From: Nocardia higoensis NBRC 100133
GTDB taxonomy: Bacteria > Actinomycetota > Actinomycetes > Mycobacteriales > Mycobacteriaceae
Assembly (NCBI RefSeq): GCF_000308595.1
Contig: NZ_BAGA01000030.1
Coordinates: forward strand, 1 to 40,942
Length of the DNA stretch: 40,942 nt
Direction: 5' to 3'
The notes below the pieces were generated by a model. It saw nothing but the letters and a program-made list of their open reading frames with translations. It ran no database searches and was not told the DNA's origin. Positions 32,283-40,637 of this stretch are shown piece by piece (position 1 is the first letter of the stretch; each line of letters begins with the position of its first letter). The translations under genes were made by a program, and so were the position numbers.

Positions 32283-33722
32283 TCAGGAGTACCGCGACAT
32301 GCAGGTGTTCTCGCCGTAGAGCACGCCCGCGCGGAAGGCGTCGACCCGGGCGAATCCACTGGGCACCGTCTTGCCCTGCACGTCGCTGGCGGCCAGGCCG
32401 TCGGTGAGCAGGCCGGAGACCGCCTCGTCCAGGTCGCCCGCCGCCAGCGAGATATTGCCCTCGGAGCGTTGCCGATTCGGGTCGGCGAGCTCGCCGGTCA
32501 CCACGCCCGCCAGGCAGGCCGCGCGCAGGCCGGTCTTGGCGCCGCTGAGCGACTGCCCGTGATTGCGCTGCACGGCGAGGGCGTAGCGGGCGATGAAGAC
32601 GACATAGCCGTTGTAATCGCCGGAGACCTTCATCGGCAGCGGGTCGTCGGGGTCGCTGTCGTCGGTGCCGCGTTCGGCCAGTAGCGGGATGTCGGTGGCG
32701 ATGGTGTTATCGGCCGGGCAGTAGGACACCGGCGCGGTGGTGACGCCGTCGGCGCACTCGACGGTGGCGCCGGAGTAGTCGTAGGTGGGCGGGTCGTCCA
32801 GTGGCAGGATGGCCGCGAGCGCTTTGCTCAGCTCGATGAGGCTGTCCTTGTCGATCGGGTACTCGCCGTCCTGACCGCCGAGCGTCTGCGGCAGATTGCC
32901 GCGCCGCTGGTTGATCTCGTCGATGTCGATGCTCTTGCAGGCCACCGGTCCGTCGGTGAAGCCGATCTGCACCGCCGTCACCCGTTCGAAGGCCGAGCCG
33001 TGCACGCTGGCGGGGTCGTCGGGATCGGTGTCGCGGATGGCGACAGTCGCGGCCAGCACCGAGTTCAGCCCGTCGGAGGTGTTGATGGTGAAGTGCGCCG
33101 ACTTCCCTTCGGCGACATGGCGGATGAACGCCCCGGCGAAGCAGTCCGCCTGCTGCTCCTTCACGAGCACCGGATCCTTGCTGCCCACGATCCCGGACTG
33201 GTCCTGGATGGAGTGGCCGTACTCGTGGGCGAGCACCATGACCACGGCCATCTGACCGAAGGTGTCGGCCATGGTGGGCAGCAGTACCGCGCGGTCCCAG
33301 CCGATCGACTTGTCCAGCCGGCAGTAGGCCGCGTTCACCAGACGGTAGGTCGATTCCTTGCAGAACTCCGGGCCCTGCGAGCGACGGTCCTTGGCGCTCC
33401 ACGAGATCAGCCGGTCGACCGGTTGGAATTCTCCCCCGAACGCCTTGCCGTACTCCACCCGCCAGTAGCTCTGGATGTCCTCGACGGCGTTGAGCGCCAG
33501 GGTGTCGATCTCCCCGCCGTCGCCGTTGGCCGCGGTGAGGGCGGCATCGGCGACGCCCTCACGCGGTCCGCTGGGGCCGCTGGTGGTGGGCAGACCGGCG
33601 ACCTTGAAAGGGTCGTCGTAGACCGAGACCGCCCGCCCGTCGACGAAGCGGGTGCAGCCGGCGAGCAGGGCGACCGCGCACAGGACGACGGCGAGAACGC
33701 TCGTCGCTCGGAGTGTGGCCAA
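32283..33722 (-). CDS. Lipoprotein neutral zinc metallopeptidase
   Basis: A 479-residue secreted lipoprotein; TTG start with GAGGGGGAGCC before it, lipobox LAGC, Cys23. The zinc site HEYGH (His166, His170) lies in VMVLAHEYGHSIQDQSG and the third ligand is probably the Glu/Asp of KEQQADCFAGAF near residue 190. This arrangement defines the neutral zinc metallopeptidase family related to YpfJ. Six or more Cys outside the signal suggest disulfides. It probably cleaves exported or cell-wall proteins; the substrate is unknown. Divergent from the FHA-ABC exporter. Confidence 0.88.
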   Translation of the reverse strand: MATLRATSVLAVVLCAVALLAGCTRFVDGRAVSVYDDPFKVAGLPTTSGPSGPREGVADAALTAANGDGGEIDTLALNAVEDIQSYWRVEYGKAFGGEFQPVDRLISWSAKDRRSQGPEFCKESTYRLVNAAYCRLDKSIGWDRAVLLPTMADTFGQMAVVMVLAHEYGHSIQDQSGIVGSKDPVLVKEQQADCFAGAFIRHVAEGKSAHFTINTSDGLNSVLAATVAIRDTDPDDPASVHGSAFERVTAVQIGFTDGPVACKSIDIDEINQRRGNLPQTLGGQDGEYPIDKDSLIELSKALAAILPLDDPPTYDYSGATVECADGVTTAPVSYCPADNTIATDIPLLAERGTDDSDPDDPLPMKVSGDYNGYVVFIARYALAVQRNHGQSLSGAKTGLRAACLAGVVTGELADPNRQRSEGNISLAAGDLDEAVSGLLTDGLAASDVQGKTVPSGFARVDAFRAGVLYGENTCMSRYS

Positions 33723-33820
33723 GGCTCCCCCTCGTCGGCCTGTTCAGCGGTTCGGATCGTGGGCCGGATCAGGGGGTAGAGACGAGCTTCCGGGGCACTC
33801 CCGATGTCCGGTCGATGGCA

Positions 33821-33826
33821 TAGTAT
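33821..33826 (+). promoter_or_regulatory. -10 element for a probably leaderless transcript
   Basis: TAGTAT ends seven bases before the ATG at 33834, and no Shine-Dalgarno lies in between. RNA would start at or next to the A of ATG. Leaderless mRNAs with TANNNT at this distance are common in mycobacteria. Confidence 0.6.
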
Positions 33827-33833
33827 CCGCTGC

Positions 33834-36416
33834 ATGTCTTTACCGGGGGCGCAGACCATCACCGTGCGCCATGATGGAACGGAACGGACCTTCGATTCGA
33901 ACCAGCCGATCACCCTGGGGCGTGCCCCGGAAGTGACGCTGTTCGTCGACAGTCCGTTGGTGTCGCGGGTGCACGCGACATTGACCTGGCAGGGGAGCGG
34001 CTGGGTCCTTACCGACAACGGAAGCACGAACGGCGTTTTCGTGGACGCGCGCCGCCTGAGTCAGCCGGTCACCATCGACCGTCCGACGCAGGTACGGCTG
34101 GGCGACGCGATCAGTGGGCCGTTGCTGCACCTGCTTCCCAGCGCACCGCCACGGCCGCAGCCGCCGTCGGGGCCGCTGCCACACCAGGGCAGGTCGGCGC
34201 CACCGCCGCAACGGCCGAGTTATCAACGCCCGCCCGCTCCGCCGTTCCAGCAGCACCAGCCCGGCCCCGGCTCGGGGCAGCAGCCCGTCGCCGGACAGTA
34301 TTCCGGCGCGCGTCCGCAGGTGCCTGCCCAGCACGCGCCGCACGTTCCGCAGCAGGCGCAGCAACAGCCGCCGCCATCGGCGCAACAGCCCAATGTCAAC
34401 ATGACCACCAAGGCCGACACCTCGGCCCTGCCCCCGCTGCGGGCGCGCAACTCCACCGCGGCGATCGCGCGGGCCGATCGGCTTCCGCCCGGCGGCCTGG
34501 CGATCGGCCGGACCACCGACAACCAGATCGTCGTCAACGATCCGCTGGCCTCGCGCAAGCACGCGCGTCTGGTGGCCGGCCCCGAGGGCCTCACCATCGA
34601 GGATCTCGGCTCGGCCAACGGCACCTTCGTCAACGGCACCCGCCAGCAGCGCTCGGTGCTGCGCGAGGGCGACGTCATCACCATCGGCAATATCGACTTC
34701 GCCGTCCAGCAGGGCACCCTGGTGCTGCGCCAGAAGCCGGTCACCGAACAGGGCCTGCACGTGCACGGCGTCGGGTTCACCGTCGAGAACAACAAGCAGC
34801 TGCTCGTCGACGTGAACATGCAGGCGGGCCGCGGCACACTGACCGCGCTGATCGGCCCGTCCGGCGCGGGCAAATCGACGCTGTCGAAACTGATCGCGGG
34901 CAACACCCAGCCCTCCGGCGGTGTGGTCACCTTCGAGGGCCGCAATCTGCACGCCGAGTACGAGGCGCTGCGCTCGCGTATCGGCATGGTGCCCCAGGAC
35001 GACGTGCTGCACCGGCAGCTGACCGTGCGCCAGGCGCTCGGCTACGCGGCCGAGCTGCGGCTGCCGCCGGACACCACCAAGGCCGATCGCAAGCAGGTCA
35101 TCGACGGTGTGCTGCAGGAGCTCTCGCTCACCGAGCACGCCGACACCCGGGTCGACCGGCTCTCCGGCGGTCAGCGCAAGCGGGCTTCCGTGGCGCTGGA
35201 GCTGCTGACCGGCCCGTCGCTGCTGATCCTGGACGAGCCGACCTCCGGCCTCGACCCCGCGCTGGATCGCCAGGTCATGGTCATGCTGCGCGAGCTCGCC
35301 GACGCGGGGCGCGTGGTCATCGTGGTCACCCACTCGGTCGCCTGCCTGGACATGTGCGACCAGGTGCTGCTGCTCGCGCCCGGCGGCAAGACCGCCTTCT
35401 GCGGTCACCCGGCCGGCGTCGGCGCGGCCATGGGCACCAGCGACTGGGCCGAGATCTTCGCCGAGGTCGCCGCCAACCCCGACCAGGCGTTCGCCGCCTA
35501 TCGTTCGCGGCAGGCCTTCGCACCGCCACCGCCTCCGCCGTCGAACTACGGATCCACGGGCTCACCGCCGCAGACCAGTTCGATCAAGCAGTTCTCGACC
35601 CTCGTGCGCAGGCAGTTGCGGCTCATCGCCTCGGATCGGGTGTACTCGCTGACGCTGCTGCTGTTGCCGATCGTGGTCGGCGCGGTGACCCTGACCGCGC
35701 CGGGCAAGAACGGCTTCCAGCCGCCGCCGCTGGTACAGACCTCGGAGGGTATCGGTCCCGCGATCAGCTCCGAAGCCCAGACGCTGCTGTCGTTCCTGGT
35801 GATCGGCGCCTGCTTCATGGGCATCTCGCTGAGCGTGCGCGACCTGGTCGGCGAGCGGACGATCTTCCTGCGCGAGCGCGCCGTCGGACTGTCGCCCTCG
35901 TCGTACCTGATGGCCAAGATTCTGGTGTTCAGCCTGGCCGCGGTCTATCAGGTCGCGGTGATGCTCGCGATCGTGCTGGTCGGCAAGGCGGGGCCGCGCG
36001 AGGGCGTGGTCATCCCTCCGGGCGCGGTCGAATTGTTCCTCGATATCACCCTGCTCGCGATATCCAGCGTGGTGCTGGGTCTGCTGATCTCGTCGTTGGT
36101 GAAATCCAACGAGCAGATGATGGCGGTGCTCATCCTGGCGATCATCGTGCAGCTCGTGATGATGGGCAGCTTCATCCCGGTGGCGGGACGGCCCGGCCTC
36201 GAACAACTCTCGTGGCTGTTCCCGGCGCGCTGGGGCTTCGCGTCCGGTGCTTCGACGGTCGAGCTGACCACCCTGTTCGTGAAGGCCGAACCCGACACGC
36301 TGTGGCAGCACACCGTGCAGTGGTGGGCGATCGATATCGCGGCGATGGTCGTCATCACCCTGGTGCTCGCGGTGATCGTCCGGCGCAACCTGCGGCTGAA
36401 GAGGTCGGCCGGATGA
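33834..36416 (+). CDS. FHA-FHA-ABC exporter (Rv1747-like)
   Basis: An 860-residue half-transporter with two FHA domains, near-colinear with M. tuberculosis Rv1747, which is known to be phosphorylated by PknF. FHA-1 is at 5-95 (PLVSRVHATL, NGSTNGVFV); a Pro/Gln linker at 100-195; FHA-2 at 205-300 (PLASRKHARL, GSANGTFVNG); the ABC domain at 310-550 with Walker A GPSGAGKST, signature LSGGQRKR, Walker B LLILDEPTSGLD and THSV; six helices at about 600-855. Family members export lipids or lipooligosaccharides; Rv1747 is linked to PIM-type lipids. I chose ATG 33834 (leaderless) over 33804. The linker Thr residues are likely kinase targets. Confidence 0.93.
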   Translation: MSLPGAQTITVRHDGTERTFDSNQPITLGRAPEVTLFVDSPLVSRVHATLTWQGSGWVLTDNGSTNGVFVDARRLSQPVTIDRPTQVRLGDAISGPLLHLLPSAPPRPQPPSGPLPHQGRSAPPPQRPSYQRPPAPPFQQHQPGPGSGQQPVAGQYSGARPQVPAQHAPHVPQQAQQQPPPSAQQPNVNMTTKADTSALPPLRARNSTAAIARADRLPPGGLAIGRTTDNQIVVNDPLASRKHARLVAGPEGLTIEDLGSANGTFVNGTRQQRSVLREGDVITIGNIDFAVQQGTLVLRQKPVTEQGLHVHGVGFTVENNKQLLVDVNMQAGRGTLTALIGPSGAGKSTLSKLIAGNTQPSGGVVTFEGRNLHAEYEALRSRIGMVPQDDVLHRQLTVRQALGYAAELRLPPDTTKADRKQVIDGVLQELSLTEHADTRVDRLSGGQRKRASVALELLTGPSLLILDEPTSGLDPALDRQVMVMLRELADAGRVVIVVTHSVACLDMCDQVLLLAPGGKTAFCGHPAGVGAAMGTSDWAEIFAEVAANPDQAFAAYRSRQAFAPPPPPPSNYGSTGSPPQTSSIKQFSTLVRRQLRLIASDRVYSLTLLLLPIVVGAVTLTAPGKNGFQPPPLVQTSEGIGPAISSEAQTLLSFLVIGACFMGISLSVRDLVGERTIFLRERAVGLSPSSYLMAKILVFSLAAVYQVAVMLAIVLVGKAGPREGVVIPPGAVELFLDITLLAISSVVLGLLISSLVKSNEQMMAVLILAIIVQLVMMGSFIPVAGRPGLEQLSWLFPARWGFASGASTVELTTLFVKAEPDTLWQHTVQWWAIDIAAMVVITLVLAVIVRRNLRLKRSAG

Positions 36417-36499
36417 GCGCCGCGCCGAACCGCGGCGGTGTGCTGTGGGCGGCCATCCCGCGCGCGCCGCGCACGCACCAGGCACACTTGAGCCTGTGA
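36413..36499 (+). CDS. 28-codon ORF bridging the ABC exporter and the next gene
   Basis: ATG 36413 overlaps the exporter stop (ATGA), and its TGA at 36497-36499 overlaps the GTG start at 36496 of the next gene (GTGA). The 28-residue product starts MSAAPNRGGVLWAAIPRAPR. It has no recognisable domain. It may serve only to pass ribosomes from one gene to the next, giving translational coupling across the 79-bp gap. Confidence 0.45.
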   Translation: MSAAPNRGGVLWAAIPRAPRTHQAHLSL

Positions 36500-37890
36500 C
36501 AGTGCGAGTAGGGGCAGTACATCTCGGCTGGGATGTGGTGTCCGTGGCGGCGGGCGGGGGCGGCACCCCGATCCGTCCGGTGAAGGTGGAGGGCACCTAT
36601 ACGCCGCCCGCGTATCTGCTGGCCGACGCGTCGGGCAGATTGCACACCGCCGGAGCCGAACGGAGCAGGCCCGATCTGGGAATGGCCATCTCCGATGTGC
36701 GCGACATCCTCGGCTATCCACAGATCGTCGTCGCGGGGGCGACCTGGCCCGCGGAACTGGTCTTCCACGCCAGGATGTACAACCCGCTGGCGGCCATCGG
36801 CGCCTTCCTGCGCGGCAAGCCCGAAGTGATCGCGCTGCCGTTCCCGGACGGCTGGCCCGACGAGAAGGTCGAGCTCTACGCCGATCTCGTGGAGAAGCTC
36901 GACGTCGTGGTGGAGCCGCTGCCGGAGAGCGTCGCACTGTCGGGGTACGTACGGGCGCTGGGACTCGTGCGTCCGCCGGACGGGCGCGATCCGCGCGGTA
37001 TCGGCGCGGCCGGGGTGTACTGCGACGGCCGCACCATGCTGGTGGTCGCGGTACACGGCGACGACGAGCAGCCCACCGAATCGATCGAGGTGCCCGTCAC
37101 CACCGAGGCCATGCGCGACGCCCGCTCGGCCGACAACGTGGTGATCGAGGCGATGGCCGCTGCCCGCTCGATCGGGGCGGATACCTCGACGGTGCTGCTC
37201 AGCGGCAACGCCTGCTTCAACGAGGCGCTGCGGCTGGCCTTCCAGAACCATCTCGGACACCGGCTGCACGTCGCCGCGCATCCGATGCACGCGCTGGTGC
37301 TCGGCGCCACCCATCTGCTGGTGACCGAGAGCGAGGACGACGAATCGCGCGGCGTCGCACCCGCCCCGCAGTATCCGGCCGAGCCGGTGCGGCCCGCTCC
37401 TGCCGACCCGCGGCAGCCGCCCGCGCCCGGGCATCCGCCACAGGCGTCCGGCTCGCCGGTCGTCACCCACGGTCCGGGATATCCCGCGGCGCCCGCGCCG
37501 AGCGAGGCGCCGACCACCCGGGTCACGCGCGCGGAGCCCGCGCGGGCCGCGGGTGGCGGTCAGGACCGGGGCAGGCTCTTTCCGGCGCTCAAGGACAGCC
37601 TGTTCGGGGTGCCCGCCGTGCTCGGCGCGATGGCGCTGGCGGTGGTGGCCGCCCCCGGTGAGCCGGCGCCTGCGCCGGGAGCGGGACAGACGATCCAGAG
37701 CGTCGGCCAGGCGCAGCACTCCTGCGTCGACGCCCCGCGGACCGAGCGGGACCGGTCGCGGCAGGGCATCGCCACGGTGCGCGATACCGATACCGATCAG
37801 GGATGCAACCGGCCGAATATGGACACGCTGCGCTACGTGGTGCCCGGCCCGCCCGGCGCGACCGATCCCGGGCCGCCGGTCCGTATCTAG
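36496..37890 (+). CDS. Type VII secretion-associated membrane protein, degenerate Hsp70/actin-like
   Basis: A 464-residue protein starting at a GTG coupled to the bridging ORF. The N-terminal 280 residues look like a decayed Hsp70/actin-type ATPase: strand [17 protein letters not shown] at the phosphate-1 place, [19 protein letters not shown] like Hsp70 EPx[27 protein letters not shown] at phosphate-2, and [20 protein letters not shown] then [13 protein letters not shown] like the adenosine motif. Asp/Gly contacts are replaced, so ATP use is doubtful. After a Pro-rich linker (295-360) a single hydrophobic segment (about 368-386) and a short Cys-containing tail (HSC, QGC) follow. Role inferred as envelope or secretion accessory. 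Confidence 0.75.
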   Translation: MTVRVGAVHLGWDVVSVAAGGGGTPIRPVKVEGTYTPPAYLLADASGRLHTAGAERSRPDLGMAISDVRDILGYPQIVVAGATWPAELVFHARMYNPLAAIGAFLRGKPEVIALPFPDGWPDEKVELYADLVEKLDVVVEPLPESVALSGYVRALGLVRPPDGRDPRGIGAAGVYCDGRTMLVVAVHGDDEQPTESIEVPVTTEAMRDARSADNVVIEAMAAARSIGADTSTVLLSGNACFNEALRLAFQNHLGHRLHVAAHPMHALVLGATHLLVTESEDDESRGVAPAPQYPAEPVRPAPADPRQPPAPGHPPQASGSPVVTHGPGYPAAPAPSEAPTTRVTRAEPARAAGGGQDRGRLFPALKDSLFGVPAVLGAMALAVVAAPGEPAPAPGAGQTIQSVGQAQHSCVDAPRTERDRSRQGIATVRDTDTDQGCNRPNMDTLRYVVPGPPGATDPGPPVRI

Positions 37891-37921
37891 CGGGACGCTG
37901 TCGCGGGCGATTCTTTCCCGG

Positions 37922-37940
37922 CGATACCCGCCTGGTATCG
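37922..37940 (+). promoter_or_regulatory. Inverted repeat upstream of rplM
   Basis: CGATACC (37922-37928) and GGTATCG (37934-37940) are perfect inverted copies with a 5-bp centre. The right arm contains TATCGT, a possible -10 for rplM. It could be an operator, or the terminator of the upstream gene. The 158-bp gap to rplM holds no gene. Confidence 0.45.
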
Positions 37941-38048
37941 TGGCTCGCTGGCGTGTGGGCCTTATCGGGGCCCGGGTCTCAACCGGCCGCCGGGATCACC
38001 TCGACCGCACGCTGGGCCGGCAACACCGACGACAGACAGGGATGCACT

Positions 38049-38492
38049 GTGCCTACGTACAGCCCCAAGGCGGGTGACGTCACCCGGCAGTGGTACGTCA
38101 TCGACGCCACTGACGTAGTGCTCGGCCGTCTCGCCGTGCAGGCAGCCACGCTGCTTCGCGGCAAGAACAAGCCGACCTACGCCCCGCACGTCGATGGTGG
38201 CGATTTCGTCATCATCATCAACGCCGAGAAGGTTGCCATCAGCGGCAACAAGCGGCAGGACAAGCTGATCCACCACCACTCCGGGCATCCGGGCGGCCTC
38301 AAGTCGCGCACTGTCGGCCAGGTGTTGGAGACCCGTCCCGAGCGTCTCGTGGAGAAGGCCGTCAAGGGCATGATCCCGAAGAACAAGCTGGGTAACGCCA
38401 TCGCGGGCAAGCTCAAGGTCTACGCAGGCCCGAACCATCCGCATGCGGCTCAGCAGCCCGTTCCGTTCGAGATCAAGCAGGTGGCCCAGTGA
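38049..38492 (+). CDS. rplM: 50S ribosomal protein L13
   Basis: A 147-residue protein, exactly the M. tuberculosis length, with a GTG start at the family N-terminus [20 protein letters not shown]. It has [37 protein letters not shown], the [13 protein letters not shown] stretch and the ending [20 protein letters not shown]. It is an early-assembly protein of the large subunit. The stop overlaps rpsI by four bases (GTGA), so S9 is translated in coupled fashion. The open frame upstream of 38049 is not conserved. Confidence 0.97.
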   Translation: MPTYSPKAGDVTRQWYVIDATDVVLGRLAVQAATLLRGKNKPTYAPHVDGGDFVIIINAEKVAISGNKRQDKLIHHHSGHPGGLKSRTVGQVLETRPERLVEKAVKGMIPKNKLGNAIAGKLKVYAGPNHPHAAQQPVPFEIKQVAQ

Positions 38493-39001
38493 CCGCTCCC
38501 GAGGAATTCAACGAGGACTTCGTGGCCGAGGACGCGGCCGTCGAGGTCGTGGACGAGGACTACGGCTACGAGGCCGAGGGCGACGGCGAGATCTACGCCG
38601 CGCCGGTCGTCATCGACCGCCCCGTGCAGACCGTCGGCCGCCGCAAGGAAGCCGTCGTGCGCGTCCGCCTGGTGCCCGGCTCCGGCAACTTCGTGCTCAA
38701 CGGCCGCACCATCGAGGACTACTTCCCGAACAAGGTGCACCAGCAGCTGGTCAAGTCGCCGCTGGTGACCGTCGAGCGGACCGAGTCCTTCGACATCCAC
38801 GCCCGTCTCGTCGGCGGTGGCCCCTCGGGCCAGGCAGGCGCCCTGCGTCTGGCCATCGCGCGTGCCCTCATCGAGGTCACCCCGGAGGACCGCCCCGCCC
38901 TCAAGCGCGCCGGCTTCCTGACGCGTGACCCGCGCGCCACCGAGCGCAAGAAGTACGGCCTGAAGAAGGCCCGTAAGGCGCCTCAGTACTCGAAGCGCTG
39001 A
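38489..39001 (+). CDS. rpsI: 30S ribosomal protein S9
   Basis: A 170-residue protein with a GTG start. Residues 1-45 are an acidic extension ([20 protein letters not shown]) seen in actinobacterial S9. The S9 domain runs from [20 protein letters not shown] to the end, with [19 protein letters not shown] and the invariant tail [11 protein letters not shown], whose last residues reach the P-site tRNA. Ends at a strong hairpin. Confidence 0.97.
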   Translation: MTAPEEFNEDFVAEDAAVEVVDEDYGYEAEGDGEIYAAPVVIDRPVQTVGRRKEAVVRVRLVPGSGNFVLNGRTIEDYFPNKVHQQLVKSPLVTVERTESFDIHARLVGGGPSGQAGALRLAIARALIEVTPEDRPALKRAGFLTRDPRATERKKYGLKKARKAPQYSKR

Positions 39002-39024
39002 TTCCCAGGTCCGTGGCCCCGGTG

Positions 39025-39047
39025 TCCGGCACCCCCGCGGTGCCGGA
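39025..39047 (+). terminator. Terminator after rpsI
   Basis: TCCGGCACC (39025-39033) pairs perfectly with GGTGCCGGA (39039-39047) around a CCCGC loop, 23 bp after the rpsI stop. Confidence 0.7.
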
Positions 39048-39077
39048 TGCCTTCACGGCCGACGGCCTACAGCAGTC

Positions 39078-39116
39078 CGAGAGCAGGCTTCCAGCATCGC
39101 TGGTCGCCTGCTCTCG
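39078..39116 (+). other. Second strong hairpin in the rpsI-glmM gap
   Basis: CGAGAGCAGG (39078-39087) pairs perfectly with CCTGCTCTCG (39107-39116). Inside, CCAGC (39091-39095) pairs with GCTGG (39099-39103). TTCTGT follows. It is either a second terminator of the rplM-rpsI operon or a leader structure 39 nt before glmM. Confidence 0.6.
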
Positions 39117-39155
39117 TTCTGTATCGACGCATCTTCATCGCGATAGGGGCTAGGT

Positions 39156-40532
39156 ATGGGACGGTTGTTCGGCACCGATGGCGTGCGCGGGCTCGCCAAC
39201 GAATCGCTGAGTCCGGAACTGGCGCTGCGCGTCGCGGGCGCGGCCGCGCAGGTGCTCGGTCGCGGCCGGGCACGCGCACTGGCGCTGGTCGGCCGGGACC
39301 CGCGGGCATCCGGGGAGATGCTGGAGGCCGCCGTCACCGCCGGGCTCACCGCGGCCGGTATGAACGTGCTGTCGGTGGGCGTGCTGCCGACTCCCGCCGT
39401 CGCCTACCTCACCGGCCTGTACGACGCGTGTCTGGGCGTGATGATCTCCGCCTCACACAATCCGATGCCCGACAACGGCATCAAGATCTTCGCCGCGGGC
39501 GGGCACAAGCTCGACGACGCCGCCGAGGACCGCATCGAGGCGCTCGTCGCCGCAGACGAGCCGTTTCGCCCGACCGGCGCCGGGATCGGCCGGGTGCTCA
39601 ATGCCTCCGGCGCCCGCGATCACGGTGTGATCATTCCTGACCAGTACAGCGTCGAGGGCACCCACGAGCGCTACGTGGAGCACTTGGTGGAAGCGACCGG
39701 ACAGGATCTGAGCGGGCTGACCGTGGTGGTGGACTGCGCCAACGGCGCGGCCGCCGAGGTCGGACCGGCGGCTTACCGGGAGGCGGGCGCCACCGTCATC
39801 GCCATCAACGCCGAACCCGACGGCCTCAACATCAACGAGGGCTGCGGTTCCACCCATCTGGACCAGGTACGCGCCGCTGTCGTCGAGCACGGCGCCGACC
39901 TCGGACTGGCGCACGACGGTGACGCCGATCGCTGCCTGGCCATCGCCGCGGACGGTTCCGTGGTGGACGGCGACGCCATCCTGGCGGTGCTGGCCATCGC
40001 CATGAAGGAAGCCGGACAGCTGGCGCAGAACACCTTGGTCGCGACCGTCATGAGCAATCTGGGCCTGCACATCGCCATGCGCGAGGCCGGAATCACCCTG
40101 CGCACCACCGCCGTCGGCGACCGTTATGTGCTCGAGGATCTGCGCGCGGGCGGATACACGCTCGGTGGCGAGCAGTCCGGGCATGTCGTCCTGCCGCAGT
40201 TCGGCACCACCGGCGACGGTGTGCTGACCGGCCTGAAACTGATGGCGCGCATGGCGCAGACCGGTCGTTCGCTGGCGGATCTGGCAGGCGTGCTGACCAC
40301 GGTGCCGCAGGTGCTGCTGAACGTTCCGGTGAGCGACAAGGCGGCCGTCGCCACGGCGCGGGAAGTACGCGAGGCGGTGCTCGAGGCCGAACGCGACCTG
40401 GGGGATTCGGGGCGAGTTCTGTTGCGGCCCAGCGGTACCGAGCAGTTGGTCCGGGTGATGGTGGAGGCCACCGATCAGGTGAAGGCCGAGCAGTTGGCCG
40501 GCGAGCTCGCCAAGCTGGTCGCCTCGATCTGA
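39156..40532 (+). CDS. glmM: Phosphoglucosamine mutase
   Basis: Interconverts glucosamine-6-phosphate and glucosamine-1-phosphate on the way to UDP-GlcNAc and peptidoglycan. The 458-residue protein has the four alpha-phosphohexomutase sites: [12 protein letters not shown] at the start, the active-site phosphoserine loop [14 protein letters not shown] (Ser100), the metal loop HDGDADR (Asp254, Asp256, Asp258), the sugar loop GGEQSGHV, and the phosphate loop [19 protein letters not shown] lies before the ATG. Same order rplM-rpsI-glmM as M. tuberculosis. Confidence 0.96.
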   Translation: MGRLFGTDGVRGLANESLSPELALRVAGAAAQVLGRGRARALALVGRDPRASGEMLEAAVTAGLTAAGMNVLSVGVLPTPAVAYLTGLYDACLGVMISASHNPMPDNGIKIFAAGGHKLDDAAEDRIEALVAADEPFRPTGAGIGRVLNASGARDHGVIIPDQYSVEGTHERYVEHLVEATGQDLSGLTVVVDCANGAAAEVGPAAYREAGATVIAINAEPDGLNINEGCGSTHLDQVRAAVVEHGADLGLAHDGDADRCLAIAADGSVVDGDAILAVLAIAMKEAGQLAQNTLVATVMSNLGLHIAMREAGITLRTTAVGDRYVLEDLRAGGYTLGGEQSGHVVLPQFGTTGDGVLTGLKLMARMAQTGRSLADLAGVLTTVPQVLLNVPVSDKAAVATAREVREAVLEAERDLGDSGRVLLRPSGTEQLVRVMVEATDQVKAEQLAGELAKLVASI

Positions 40533-40559
40533 TCCGGCCGGTGAGGCCCCCGGTGTGAG

Positions 40560-40586
40560 TTGTCCACAGCCACCGGGTTGTCCACA
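40560..40586 (+). promoter_or_regulatory. Two DnaA-box-like sequences
   Basis: TTGTCCACA occurs at 40560-40568 and again at 40578-40586, same orientation, 18 bp apart, each followed by G. This is the 9-mer preferred by actinobacterial DnaA. They lie between glmM and the AbiEi-like gene, 52 bp upstream of its first ATG. A cluster of only two does not make an origin. Confidence 0.6.
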
Positions 40587-40637
40587 GGTCCGGCGTTCGC
40601 CCTGGTCGGCGGAGCCGCTGCGGATCCGTTGCGGTGC

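Noticed and set aside
40560..40586. Considered as part of a replication origin.
   Set aside because: Only two boxes, no AT-rich stretch, and no dnaA, dnaN or rpmH nearby.
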